Source: an uncultured Anaerolineaceae bacterium (GTDB lineage: Bacteria; Chloroflexota; Anaerolineae; Anaerolineales; Anaerolineaceae). Taken from it: a stretch of 9,474 bases of DNA. Positions 1 through 6,776 of this stretch are shown piece by piece. The notes under the pieces were generated by a model. The model saw only the letters and a list, made by a program, of their open reading frames with translations, was not told the origin of the DNA and did no database searches. The position numbers were made by a program, and so were the translations under genes. The stretch spans positions 1 to 9,474 of the forward strand of contig CALCNO010000151.1 of assembly GCA_937897615.1 (NCBI GenBank), written 5' to 3'. Positions within the stretch are counted from its first letter, which is position 1; each line of letters opens with the position of its first letter.

Positions 1-173
1 AATACCGCCTTGTGGCGGACACGGTTTTGCCCTCTGTGGACGCGCGCATTAACCTTCCGCGCACTAAAGCGCAGCAGTGGAAATTTGAATTCAAGCCCGG
101 CAAGAGTGGTTACGTGGTAGTGCGCGGGTTGCAGTTCTTCAACGGCACTACGGAGTTATACAAAGCGGAGTAA
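1..173 (+). CDS. C-terminal end of an unrecognised protein (partial)
   Basis: An open frame enters from the left edge (codons in phase with position 3) and ends at TAA 171-173, leaving about 56 C-terminal residues. The piece alternates hydrophobic and charged residues (for example GYVVVRGLQFF and TTELYKAE near the end), which suggests a beta-rich domain. No family motif is recognised and no function is assigned. Reality of the frame is supported by its convergence on the minus-strand operon with a terminator hairpin shortly after the stop. It could belong to any secreted or structural protein; the upstream sequence is needed. Confidence 0.55.
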   Translation, partial: YRLVADTVLPSVDARINLPRTKAQQWKFEFKPGKSGYVVVRGLQFFNGTTELYKAE

Positions 174-200
174 AGCGCGGGATTGGGCTGGCTCCGGGTT

Positions 201-244
201 AAAAAGGTGAGACGCCCGACAGGTGACGAGTAGTCGGGCGTCTC
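201..244 (-). terminator. Intrinsic terminator of the minus-strand operon
   Basis: A perfect 12-bp inverted repeat, GAGACGCCCGAC at 209-220 and GTCGGGCGTCTC at 233-244, encloses a 12-nt loop. Read on the minus strand, the stem is followed by ACC and five T residues (complement of the A run at 201-205), giving the usual GC stem plus U tract. It lies 64 bp beyond the stop of the last operon gene (308). On the plus strand there is no good U tract, so it serves the minus operon better, though the stem could also slow transcription from the convergent plus gene. Confidence 0.8.
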
Positions 245-248
245 CATT

Positions 249-280
249 GACAGGCCGGCGGGGTACCGGAAACCCCTGTC
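249..280 (-). repeat. Imperfect hairpin in the operon 3' untranslated region
   Basis: GACAGG at 249-254 pairs with CCTGTC at 275-280. Inside, GGGGT at 260-264 can pair with ACCCC at 272-276, or CCGG at 255-258 with CCGG at 266-269. It lies 27 bp after the last minus-strand stop and before the main terminator. It may protect the 3' end or be incidental. No U tract follows. Confidence 0.3.
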
Positions 281-307
281 GTCCGGATGGCGTTCAAGTC
301 GGGGAGA

Positions 308-877
308 TCACTTGCGCGCTTCTTTGCATTTCACGTACATCTGGCACACGCCGGTTCTGCCCAGGTTCCAGCAGCCGGTGAGTTCTGCTTCAAAGTTGCC
401 GTTGTAGCCTTCGATCATGCCCTTATCCACCTGGTCAAAGAGCAGGCAGTATTCCACGATCTTGGAGAGGGGAAAGCCCATCTCGCGCCATTTTTTGGGA
501 TGCGGGCAGTAATCCTCGGTCACGACCATTCTGTCGTCCTGCACTTCCACTTTGTTGCCCAGGTACAGCTTTGCGGTGGTATGCGAGATCAGTTTGGAAA
601 GGCTCTCCAGGTCGTTCTCCTGCTGTTTTTCCTTAACCATTTTGGCGCGCATGGCGCCCTTTTCGTAGCCGATGTTGTAAATGGCTTTGCTGGCAATCTC
701 CATCACCTCATCGCCGAAACGCGCACGCAGGGCTTCCAAAATGCGGGCGATGTACTCGGAACGGCGCGTGGTTTCTTTATCCAGAAAGCCGCGCACCTCT
801 TCCCAGGTGAACATCTGATCGGTGGTGCTGGCACTGCGCGCCGGAAATTCCATTTCTTCACGTATTGGTTTATCCAT
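308..877 (-). CDS. ATC hydrolase-family protein (L-2-amino-thiazoline-4-carboxylate hydrolase-like)
   Basis: This 189-residue soluble protein has no signal peptide. The C-terminal half carries the pattern I associate with the L-2-amino-thiazoline-4-carboxylic acid hydrolase family: Tyr-Cys-Pro at 123-125, Cys144, D148-x-V-D151-x-G153, G157-Y-N159, then Gly-x4-Cys178-x-Met180. Cysteines 124, 144, 169, 178 and 184 cluster there and may form the active or metal site (inference). The founding activity opens the thiazoline ring in the bacterial route from ATC to cysteine, but most relatives are uncharacterised and that substrate is not implied here. The ATG at 877 is supported by AAAGGAG at 887-893, spaced 9 nt. 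It is the last gene of the operon, 28 bp after the creatininase-family gene. Family call fairly sure; reaction unknown. Confidence 0.75.
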   Translation of the reverse strand: MDKPIREEMEFPARSASTTDQMFTWEEVRGFLDKETTRRSEYIARILEALRARFGDEVMEIASKAIYNIGYEKGAMRAKMVKEKQQENDLESLSKLISHTTAKLYLGNKVEVQDDRMVVTEDYCPHPKKWREMGFPLSKIVEYCLLFDQVDKGMIEGYNGNFEAELTGCWNLGRTGVCQMYVKCKEARK

Positions 878-905
878 GATGTGAGGCTCCTTTCTGTCCC
901 CATCT

Positions 906-1706
906 TCAACTCTTGCGGAATTTGATTTCGCCGTGTTTCAACGCTTCCAAAAGCTCCACCAGTGCATCGATTTTGACCTTGAGCAGGTCTTTGCCGCGTT
1001 CGGCGCTGCCAAACTTGGGGTCGCCATGATGCCCGTCCTTGACCATCTCGCTCATCATTGCCGGCAAGACCGCCGGCCCCTTGGAGTACATTCCGGAAGG
1101 GCTGGGGAAGATCGAACCAAATTTCGTCAGTTCCATCTCCGGCTTGGAATCGTGGAATTTGCTCACGTCTACGTCCTCCGGGCAAAGATGCAGCATCGCC
1201 GAGGTTTCCGAGGAGCCGCCGTGGCCGTCGTAGGCGGGCGTGCCCGCCGGTTTGGGCAGGGTGGCCAGTTCCCAGCAGCGCACGTGCAATGCGCGGATGT
1301 GCTGCTCCAGCATCAGGTCTTCCACCAGGATATCCAGCACGCCGTAATTGCCGCCGTGCCCGTCCAGAATGATGGGGTGGTTAAAGCCGTGTTTGACCAG
1401 GCTCAAAACCACGTCGCGCACGTACAATTTCAAGGTGTCAGGGTTAACGGTAATGGTTCCCGGAAAATCCATAAACGAGCGCGAATTGCCGAACCACACC
1501 GGCGGGGTAATGACCACGCCGGCTTTCCTGGCGGCCTGCAAGCCGATCTCGTAGGTTTCGATGGAATCTGTGCCGGTGGGCATGTGGGGGCCGTGTTCTT
1601 CCACTGCGCCAACGGGGACAATGGCAATCCCTGCGGATTCCTTAATGGCCTCTTTTACTTCCGGCCAGGTCATGCGTTCGATCTGTACTTTCTTTTCTAA
1701 TACCAT
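906..1706 (-). CDS. Creatininase-family metal-dependent hydrolase
   Basis: The 266-residue protein matches the creatininase/creatinine amidohydrolase fold in length and motifs. PVGAVEEHGPHMPTGTD at 31-47, DGHGGN at 115-120 and GHGGSSETS at 161-169 supply residues equivalent to the known dinuclear metal ligands: Glu36, His38, Asp47, His117 and Glu167. Family members hydrolyse cyclic amides or formamides (creatinine, FAPy compounds) or trim peptides (MftE). As I recall, a member has also been proposed as the ring-opening hydrolase of the Thermotoga inositol pathway; this needs checking. Next to a sugar importer and FGGY kinase, opening a ring or cleaving an amide on a sugar-like compound is plausible, and creatinine itself is unlikely. 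I chose ATG 1706 over the in-frame ATG 1733 because GGAGG sits 4 nt before it and the 1733 start has no ribosome binding site. Confidence 0.85.
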   Translation of the reverse strand: MVLEKKVQIERMTWPEVKEAIKESAGIAIVPVGAVEEHGPHMPTGTDSIETYEIGLQAARKAGVVITPPVWFGNSRSFMDFPGTITVNPDTLKLYVRDVVLSLVKHGFNHPIILDGHGGNYGVLDILVEDLMLEQHIRALHVRCWELATLPKPAGTPAYDGHGGSSETSAMLHLCPEDVDVSKFHDSKPEMELTKFGSIFPSPSGMYSKGPAVLPAMMSEMVKDGHHGDPKFGSAERGKDLLKVKIDALVELLEALKHGEIKFRKS

Positions 1707-1710
1707 GCTT

Positions 1711-1715
1711 CCTCC
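1711..1715 (-). promoter_or_regulatory. Ribosome binding site deciding the creatininase-family start
   Basis: The minus strand reads GGAGG, AAGC, ATG. This favours the ATG at 1706 over the upstream in-frame ATG at 1733, which would also put the site inside the coding sequence. Confidence 0.65.
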
Positions 1716-1739
1716 ATGCGTTGATGATCTCATTCACTT

Positions 1740-3206
1740 TTACTGATACAGCGCCAGCAGATGCTCGCGAGCTTCGCCATACTGGCGGATGATCTCTTGA
1801 TAACGTTGGTACGCCTGCTCGTTGGGGGTGATGGTTGTGGGCGCGGGGAGCATCTTCGCAGCGGCTGCGGCAACACTGCCATAGGCGCCAACACCCACTG
1901 CTGCCAGCAGCGCCGCCCCCAGCGTGGCCTTGCTGGAACTCCAGGACAGGGGCACGCCTAGCACATCCGCCACCATCTGGCGTACGAATTGATTTTTTGT
2001 CCCTCCGCCGGTGATGAAAACGTTTTTCATCGGAAAGCCATCCTGCCGCAGTGCATCCGCCACTTCGCGCAGCGAAAAGGCCACGCCTTCGATGACCGAG
2101 CGGTACAGGTCTTCTTTGGTGGTGTTGATCTGCAGCCCGGAGAACATGGCGCGCGCGTTGGGCTGGTCTGAGGGGGTGCCGCGCCCGCGCAGGTAGGGGA
2201 AGAACCACGTGCCATTTGCGCCGATGGGGCTTCGCTGCGCGATGGCGATATAGTCTTCGATGGCGGCATCTTGCGCCTGCCCGCGAAACATCTCATTGGC
2301 CCAGGCAAAGGCCGAAGCACCGCATTTGGTTTGCCCGCCGATGATCCAGCGGCCTTCCAGGTATTCCCAGCAGAAGAAGGCGTGCTGCAGGCGTGTCTTT
2401 GCCGGCATGGGTTTTTCTGAAACCAGGTAGATCACGCCGTTTGTCGCCAGTTCCACCGAGGCATCCTGGCTGCGATAGACCCCTGCCGACAACGTGGCGC
2501 AGGCGCCGTCATTGAGGCCCGTTACCACCGGGAAGGATTCCGCCAGGCCAGCCTGCTTGCAGAGCTCATCGCGGAGCAAGCCCACCACCTGCGTTGCCTC
2601 AAGCACAGGCGGCAGTTTCTTGGCCGTCCAGCCGCAGGCAGCCATGAGGGGTTCCCAGCGCGGCAGGTTGCCGGGCTCGCTGGAAGGGTCTGTAGCCAGT
2701 TGGCCGGTGAGCCATTTGAGCAGGTAGCCCTTAACGCCAGTGGCGCAGGAGGCTTTTTGCGCCAATTCCGGCTGTTCTTCGTTGTACCAAAGCAGTTTAG
2801 CCGGGAAGGATGCCAGCGGCAGGCCGAGGCCCACAAAATCCGCGCCCACGCGGTTGGCCAGTGTTTGCGCCTGCTCTGCCGAGCGCTCGTCGCACCAGAT
2901 GGGCACGTACTCGTGCAGGCTTTCGCCGTTCTTGTCCAAAAGAACTAAAGACGGGGCATGTACCGAAAGCCCCATACCGGCAACGCAGTATTGCGGCAAA
3001 TTGTCCCAGCGCGCCAGCTGGCGCAGCAGTGCAAGGATCGCCTGCTGCCAATCCCGGGGTGATTGCTCAGCCCAGCCGGGCCGCCGGTAGTGGGTGGGGT
3101 ATTCCTGGCATTCTTCAAAAATAGTTTCTCCCTGCAAGTTGTAGAGAGAAAGCTTGATGCTGGTGGTGCCAACATCCATTCCTGCCAGTACGTGTTCTTT
3201 TTTCAC
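1740..3206 (-). CDS. FGGY-family carbohydrate kinase
   Basis: A 488-residue cytoplasmic sugar kinase of normal FGGY length. It has the N-terminal phosphate-binding turn GMDVGTTS (9-16), RPGWAEQ-type substrate-region residues (42-48), WCDERS (104-109), the probable catalytic base Asp233 in GLNDGA, and the C-terminal ATP-binding segments TGGGTKN (399-405) and ATLGAALLA (427-435). It would use ATP to phosphorylate the imported sugar, polyol or an oxidised derivative. The overall pattern resembles xylulokinases and FGGY gluconokinases, but specificity cannot be fixed. The GTG at 3206 is preferred because AGGGGA lies 7 nt upstream and only eight residues then precede the GMDVGTTS turn, as is usual. 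A longer reading from TTG 3248, overlapping the ATPase stop, lacks a ribosome binding site. The next gene starts 33 bp downstream. Confidence 0.88.
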   Translation of the reverse strand: MKKEHVLAGMDVGTTSIKLSLYNLQGETIFEECQEYPTHYRRPGWAEQSPRDWQQAILALLRQLARWDNLPQYCVAGMGLSVHAPSLVLLDKNGESLHEYVPIWCDERSAEQAQTLANRVGADFVGLGLPLASFPAKLLWYNEEQPELAQKASCATGVKGYLLKWLTGQLATDPSSEPGNLPRWEPLMAACGWTAKKLPPVLEATQVVGLLRDELCKQAGLAESFPVVTGLNDGACATLSAGVYRSQDASVELATNGVIYLVSEKPMPAKTRLQHAFFCWEYLEGRWIIGGQTKCGASAFAWANEMFRGQAQDAAIEDYIAIAQRSPIGANGTWFFPYLRGRGTPSDQPNARAMFSGLQINTTKEDLYRSVIEGVAFSLREVADALRQDGFPMKNVFITGGGTKNQFVRQMVADVLGVPLSWSSSKATLGAALLAAVGVGAYGSVAAAAAKMLPAPTTITPNEQAYQRYQEIIRQYGEAREHLLALYQ

Positions 3207-3213
3207 CGGTTCG

Positions 3214-3219
3214 TCCCCT
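3214..3219 (-). promoter_or_regulatory. Ribosome binding site deciding the kinase GTG start
   Basis: AGGGGA on the minus strand is 7 nt before GTG 3206-3204. It lies within the possible longer reading from TTG 3248 and therefore argues for the shorter protein. Confidence 0.6.
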
Positions 3220-3244
3220 GTTCCAGATTCAGAATAAAAAGGTT

Positions 3245-4051
3245 TCAAGCATCGTAGTCTTCAAGCCCGGCAGGGTTGAAGTGCGCTGCGTTTTTTTCAA
3301 ATGTCCTTTGAGTACCAGCGATCAGGCTGGTGACCTCATCCACGGTGGTGTCGCGGGTGTAGGCAACACCCGCGCATTTCCCTCTGCGTAAGACCATCAC
3401 GCGGTCACAGGTGGAAAAGACATCCTGGATGCGGTGGGTGATGAAGACCATGGAAAGGCCGCGGTCTCTCAGTTGAACCATCAGGTCCAGCAGCGGCGGG
3501 ATCGTTTTTACAGACAGGCTGGCGGTGGGTTCGTCCATGATGATGATTTTGGCGTCAAACGCCGTAGCCCGGGCAATGGCCACCGCCTGCCTTTGCCCGC
3601 CTGAAAGGTCGGTGACGATGGTTTTGACCGAATCGAGGCGGATGTTGGTGACAGACATAGCCTCTTTGGCTTTTTCTTCCATCCGCTTGCGGTCAATGAA
3701 GTGCATGCCAAGAAAAGTCTTCGAGAGTTCTCTTCCAAGGAAAATGTTATCTGCAATTGAGAGATTGGGCGCCAGAGAAAAATCCTGGTAGATCATTTCG
3801 ATGCCCAAGCGGCGCGCATCGCCGGGGGTGGCAATATGAACTTCTTGCCCATCCATGTAGATCTTGCCGCGGTCCGGTGTATGGAAGGCGGTCAAAATCT
3901 TCATCAGGGTGGACTTTCCGGCGGCGTTATCGCCGAGAAGCCCCAGTATCTCTCCCCGCTGCAGTACCAGGTCAACGTATTGCACTGCCCTGACCGCGCC
4001 AAAGCTTTTGTGGATGTCTCTCATCTCAAGCAGATAATTGCCGCTTTGCAT
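3245..4051 (-). CDS. Sugar ABC transporter ATP-binding protein (single domain)
   Basis: The 268-residue protein energises import together with the permease and lipoprotein upstream. All nucleotide-binding motifs are intact: Walker A GDNAAGKST (40-48), Q-loop Gln89, signature LSGGQ (149-153), Walker B IIIMDE with Asp173 and Glu174, and H-loop His206. Sequence style (IHKSFGAVRAV, ITHRIQDVF) is that of the ribose/xylose-type importer ATPases. Classical RbsA, MglA and XylG have two fused ABC domains of about 500 residues. This one has a single domain plus a short tail, so it should act as a homodimer, as in FrcA-type systems. ATG 4051 has CGGAG 9 nt upstream. It follows the lipoprotein gene by 99 bp holding a strong hairpin, and its stop overlaps an unused TTG of the kinase frame. 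Confidence 0.93.
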   Translation of the reverse strand: MQSGNYLLEMRDIHKSFGAVRAVQYVDLVLQRGEILGLLGDNAAGKSTLMKILTAFHTPDRGKIYMDGQEVHIATPGDARRLGIEMIYQDFSLAPNLSIADNIFLGRELSKTFLGMHFIDRKRMEEKAKEAMSVTNIRLDSVKTIVTDLSGGQRQAVAIARATAFDAKIIIMDEPTASLSVKTIPPLLDLMVQLRDRGLSMVFITHRIQDVFSTCDRVMVLRRGKCAGVAYTRDTTVDEVTSLIAGTQRTFEKNAAHFNPAGLEDYDA

Positions 4052-4102
4052 TCTTGTTTTCTCCGAGAATTGAAAGTTCCAGTGATCCAGATCCGATCCG
4101 TT

Positions 4103-4133
4103 TCTGATGGGGTGGGGTTAGCACCCCATCAGA
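4103..4133 (-). repeat. Intercistronic hairpin between lipoprotein and ATPase genes
   Basis: A perfect 12-bp inverted repeat, TCTGATGGGGTG at 4103-4114 and CACCCCATCAGA at 4122-4133, has a 7-nt loop. It starts 17 bp after the lipoprotein stop. Neither strand shows a U tract, so it is more likely a stabilising or processing stem than a full terminator. Such stems commonly keep binding-protein mRNA more abundant than the downstream transporter mRNA (known for malE-type operons; inferred here). Confidence 0.7.
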
Positions 4134-4150
4134 GTGTAGAGGCGATGTGC

Positions 4151-5176
4151 CTAATTGCTGGGGAAAGGCGACCAATCCGGAGCGGGGCAGTCCAACGGCA
4201 CTTTGGTGCCATCGGCCAGGTTGATGTAAACCACCCACGGGTTCCACTTGGGCGGAACGGTGCCGTCTTTGAGGTAATCATAGGCGGATTTCAAGGTCTT
4301 GCGGCCACCTTCGTAGGAATCCCACTGGATGGCGCCCTGGATTTCGCCGTTCTTCAGCCATTCCTGGCTGCCGGTATCGAAACCACCGGAGACGATCTTC
4401 ACCTTGCCGATGAGGTCGCGGGCTTTGAGGGCCTGGATCACACCGGGGGTCATCACTTCGGAGTGGATGTAGATGCCGGCCAGGTCGGGGTTGGCGGTCA
4501 GCACATCTTCGGTTTTGGCCTGGGCCTGTTGTGCATCCCAGTTGGCAAAGGCCTGCTCCACCAGGGTGACGTTGGGGTGCAGCGAAACCATTGACTTGAC
4601 GGCGTCGGCATTCCAGTTGACGATCATGGTGCCGGGAACGCCGGTAATGTGCATCACTTTGCCGCTGTCGCCGATCATGTTGATGACATATTCCATGCCG
4701 CGGTAGCCCATGCAATAGTTGTCGTTACCATTGTGAGAGATGAACTCTCCACCGTTGGTGCCCTGGTCCACCGTCATCACGGGGATGCCCATGGCATTGG
4801 CTTTTTCAATGGACGGAATGATGGCATCGGCGCTGGCAGCCGTTACCAGCAGCAGGTCGATGTTCTGAGCCAGCAGGTCTTCGATATCGGAGGCCTGTTT
4901 GACCGGGTCATTGTCGTTCTCGATGTGGATCAGTTTAATCCCCAATTCCGCTGCCTCGTCCTTGATACCGTTGGCAAGGGAAATCTGAAATTCATCGAGG
5001 AGGGCCGCGCCGGAGAAGCCGATGACGAATTGCTCTTCTGTGGCAACGGGTTCTGCCGTGGGTTGTTCCTCAGTTGCCGGAGCGGCGGTAGGAGCCGCGG
5101 TGGGCGCTTTGGGCGCGCAGGCAAAAAGCACCAGCGTCAGGCTTAAGAAAACTGCTACGAGCACGTACTTTTTCAC
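4151..5176 (-). CDS. Sugar ABC transporter substrate-binding lipoprotein
   Basis: The 341-residue exported receptor captures the substrate and delivers it to the permease. Residues 1-20 are a lipoprotein signal with KK, a hydrophobic core and lipobox LFAC, so Cys20 should be lipidated. Residues 21-49 form a Thr/Ala/Pro/Glu-rich tether typical of Chloroflexota. The mature part (50-341) is the type I periplasmic-binding fold of the RbsB class: VIGFSG (51-56), LLVTAASADAI (109-119), VDQGT (136-140), GGFDTG (264-269) and Gln284. Asp137, Asp267 and Gln284 match positions that contact sugar in RbsB. The Asp-Arg pair of ribose binders is Asp-Gln here, suggesting a different ligand. The start is GTG 5176, with AGGAGG 5 nt upstream. 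Its start overlaps the stop of a possible 21-codon reading frame. Confidence 0.93.
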   Translation of the reverse strand: MKKYVLVAVFLSLTLVLFACAPKAPTAAPTAAPATEEQPTAEPVATEEQFVIGFSGAALLDEFQISLANGIKDEAAELGIKLIHIENDNDPVKQASDIEDLLAQNIDLLLVTAASADAIIPSIEKANAMGIPVMTVDQGTNGGEFISHNGNDNYCMGYRGMEYVINMIGDSGKVMHITGVPGTMIVNWNADAVKSMVSLHPNVTLVEQAFANWDAQQAQAKTEDVLTANPDLAGIYIHSEVMTPGVIQALKARDLIGKVKIVSGGFDTGSQEWLKNGEIQGAIQWDSYEGGRKTLKSAYDYLKDGTVPPKWNPWVVYINLADGTKVPLDCPAPDWSPFPSN

Positions 5177-5238
5177 GAGTTCCTCCTAGTCGTTATTAAA
5201 ATGGATTCCGAACTGCGCATACGCGATAACACACACAT
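5173..5238 (-). CDS. Possible 21-residue upstream reading frame coupled to the lipoprotein gene
   Basis: Within the 93-bp gap between permease and lipoprotein genes, a minus-strand ATG at 5238 opens 21 codons, beginning MCVLSRMRSSES and ending TTRRNS. Its TGA shares bases with the lipoprotein GTG (GTGA overlap). A full Shine-Dalgarno, AAAGGAGGTG at 5251-5260, lies 12 nt before the ATG, with AAGGGAAG in between. This could couple translation of the lipoprotein to a short peptide, or the strong site could be a relic or standby site. The peptide resembles nothing I know. No conservation evidence is available, so this is speculative. Confidence 0.3.
   Translation of the reverse strand: MCVLSRMRSSESILITTRRNS
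5182..5187 (-). promoter_or_regulatory. Strong ribosome binding site of the lipoprotein gene
   Basis: AGGAGG on the minus strand sits 5 nt before GTG 5176. It fixes the non-ATG start, which also gives a normal lipoprotein signal peptide. Confidence 0.75.
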
Positions 5239-5269
5239 TGTCTTCCCTTACACCTCCTTTGAGGATGCT

Positions 5270-6286
5270 TCATTTTCGATTCTTTAGCAGGTCGACCATT
5301 ACCGCAACGAGAATGATGCAGCCCTTGAAAACATATTGCCAGTAACCGGATATACCCAGTAGATTGAGACCATTATTAATGAAGCCAAGCATAAAGACGC
5401 CGATGAGCGTGCTGATGACCCCGCCGCGCCCGCCGGACATTGAGGCTCCGCCGATGAGCACGGTGGCCATGCTGTCCATTTCCATGCCGGTGCCAGCGGT
5501 AGGCTGGGCCGAGGCCACACGCCCCAGCAGGATGACCGAACCGAGTGCGGCGAGCATGGAGCTGGTGATGAAGATGCCGATGGTGACCTTGTTGGTGTTG
5601 ATGCCGCAGACCTTGGCGGCCTGTTTATTGCCGCCCACCGCATACAGATGCCGTCCAAGCGGGGTGTAACGCAGGATGATGAGCACCGCAACCAGCACAA
5701 TGGCAAAGGCGATCAGGTTGTAGGGGATTGGCCCCAGGTTGCCGGAGCCGAGAAACTCAAACGGCATGGGGAAGTTGACGATGGGATGCCCGGAGGTGAA
5801 GATGAGGGTGATGCCGCGTGCCACATACATGGTGCTGAGGGTAACGATCACCGAGATGCCTTCACCCCGCGTAACCAGAAAGCCGTTGGTGAACCCCCAG
5901 GCGATGGCGATCACCAGGCAGATGAGAAATGCCATGGGGAAGCCCATAGAGATGGAGAGACCCGCCAGAAGCGCGCCAAACAGCCCGAGGAAAGCGCCGA
6001 TGCTCAGGTCAATGTTGCCGGTGAGGATGCACAAGAGTTGTGCCACCGAAAGGATGCCGATGACGGCAATCTGGCGGGTAACGTTAAAGAGATTCCCCCA
6101 TGTTAAGAACACGGGGGAAGCAAAAGAGAGAAAAACGATCCACAGGATGAAGATGACCGGCAGCATCCAGCGCGAGAGCACGCGGATGAACTTCTTCCCA
6201 TCCTGCTGTGTCTCGGTTTCGCGCGTGATGCCTGCGATCCGCATTATTTTCTGAATAAGCGAGGATAACAATCCACTCAGACTCAT
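5270..6286 (-). CDS. Sugar ABC transporter permease (RbsC type)
   Basis: The 338-residue integral membrane protein forms the transport channel, presumably as a homodimer. After a charged cytoplasmic N-terminus of about 40 residues come several hydrophobic segments, beginning with LPVIFILWIVFLSF. Family landmarks are ILTGNIDLSIGA (usual TGGIDLSVG), the cytoplasmic coupling stretch YTPLGRHLYAVGGNKQAAKVCGI, then ASAQPTAGTGMEMDSMATVLIGG and GGRGGVISTLIG. These identify the ribose/xylose/galactoside permease family. ATG 6286 is supported by AAAGGAG 10 nt upstream. It follows the SnoaL-like gene by 63 bp with no clear structure, and precedes the lipoprotein gene. Only one permease gene is present, which is normal for this class. 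Confidence 0.93.
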   Translation of the reverse strand: MSLSGLLSSLIQKIMRIAGITRETETQQDGKKFIRVLSRWMLPVIFILWIVFLSFASPVFLTWGNLFNVTRQIAVIGILSVAQLLCILTGNIDLSIGAFLGLFGALLAGLSISMGFPMAFLICLVIAIAWGFTNGFLVTRGEGISVIVTLSTMYVARGITLIFTSGHPIVNFPMPFEFLGSGNLGPIPYNLIAFAIVLVAVLIILRYTPLGRHLYAVGGNKQAAKVCGINTNKVTIGIFITSSMLAALGSVILLGRVASAQPTAGTGMEMDSMATVLIGGASMSGGRGGVISTLIGVFMLGFINNGLNLLGISGYWQYVFKGCIILVAVMVDLLKNRK

Positions 6287-6349
6287 TTGCGTTCTTCTCC
6301 TTTGAAATCACAATGCAACGACATCAAATGGTTACCTCAGCGGTGCCGG

Positions 6350-6766
6350 TCAGCCGATGCCCAATTGCTCTTCCTGGGTTCTGCGATCCATGTAGATGCG
6401 CACCGCGGCGATCTTTCCGTCCTTGAGTTCAAAGAACACGCCCTCCGGCTGCTGGAAGTGCCGGCCGGTTGGCTTTTTCCCCAGGAATTCTCCGTTGAAG
6501 GTGCCGCTGACGATGTTCTCCACGATCACGGTATCGCCGCACACGTACATTTGCTGCGGGTCTACCCTGGCGTCCGGGAAGGCGCGCCAGTAATTGGGGA
6601 CAAATTCAGTGGAGGCCTGAATGCTGAGAGGCTTTTCAAAGTAAACCTCCCAGGAGGTTGCATCCGGAGTGTGGTAAGAAAGATACAGGGCAAGGTCGCG
6701 CCGGTTAAAGGCTTCAATGGCCTTTCTGACGACCTCTTTCTTTTGCTCATCATTCAAATGAGGCAT
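6350..6766 (-). CDS. SnoaL-like / NTF2-fold protein
   Basis: This 138-residue cytoplasmic protein has the layout of SnoaL-like proteins: an N-terminal helix with VVRKAIEAFNRRDL (12-25), FVPNYWRAFPDARV (54-67), a V-x-G-T-F-x-G run with GKKPTGR near 95-101, and a final strand GKIAAVRIYMDR (116-127). The fold makes a cone-shaped pocket used by polyketide cyclases, isomerases, dehydratases and many ligand-binding proteins, so the exact reaction is open. In this operon it may isomerise or dehydrate a pathway intermediate (inference). The start ATG 6766 has AAGGA 8 nt upstream. It begins 10 bp after the stop of the BtpA-like gene, so the two are probably translated together. Confidence 0.8.
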   Translation of the reverse strand: MPHLNDEQKKEVVRKAIEAFNRRDLALYLSYHTPDATSWEVYFEKPLSIQASTEFVPNYWRAFPDARVDPQQMYVCGDTVIVENIVSGTFNGEFLGKKPTGRHFQQPEGVFFELKDGKIAAVRIYMDRRTQEEQLGIG

Positions 6767-6776
6767 GGGCTTTTCC

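Noticed and set aside
933..1700. Long open frame on the plus strand opposite the creatininase-family gene
   Set aside because: It is the mirror of a well-supported gene in GC-rich DNA, has no recognisable family and no ribosome binding site. The same applies to long antisense frames at 287-925, 3836-4594 and 7734-8297.
3206..3248. Kinase start at TTG 3248 overlapping the ATPase stop
   Set aside because: The overlap looks like translational coupling, but TTG lacks a ribosome binding site, while GTG 3206 has AGGGGA at 7 nt and gives a normal kinase N-terminus.
4084..4099. Three close copies of GATCC
   Set aside because: Too short and few to mean more than chance; it lies in an intergenic gap with no other structure at that spot.
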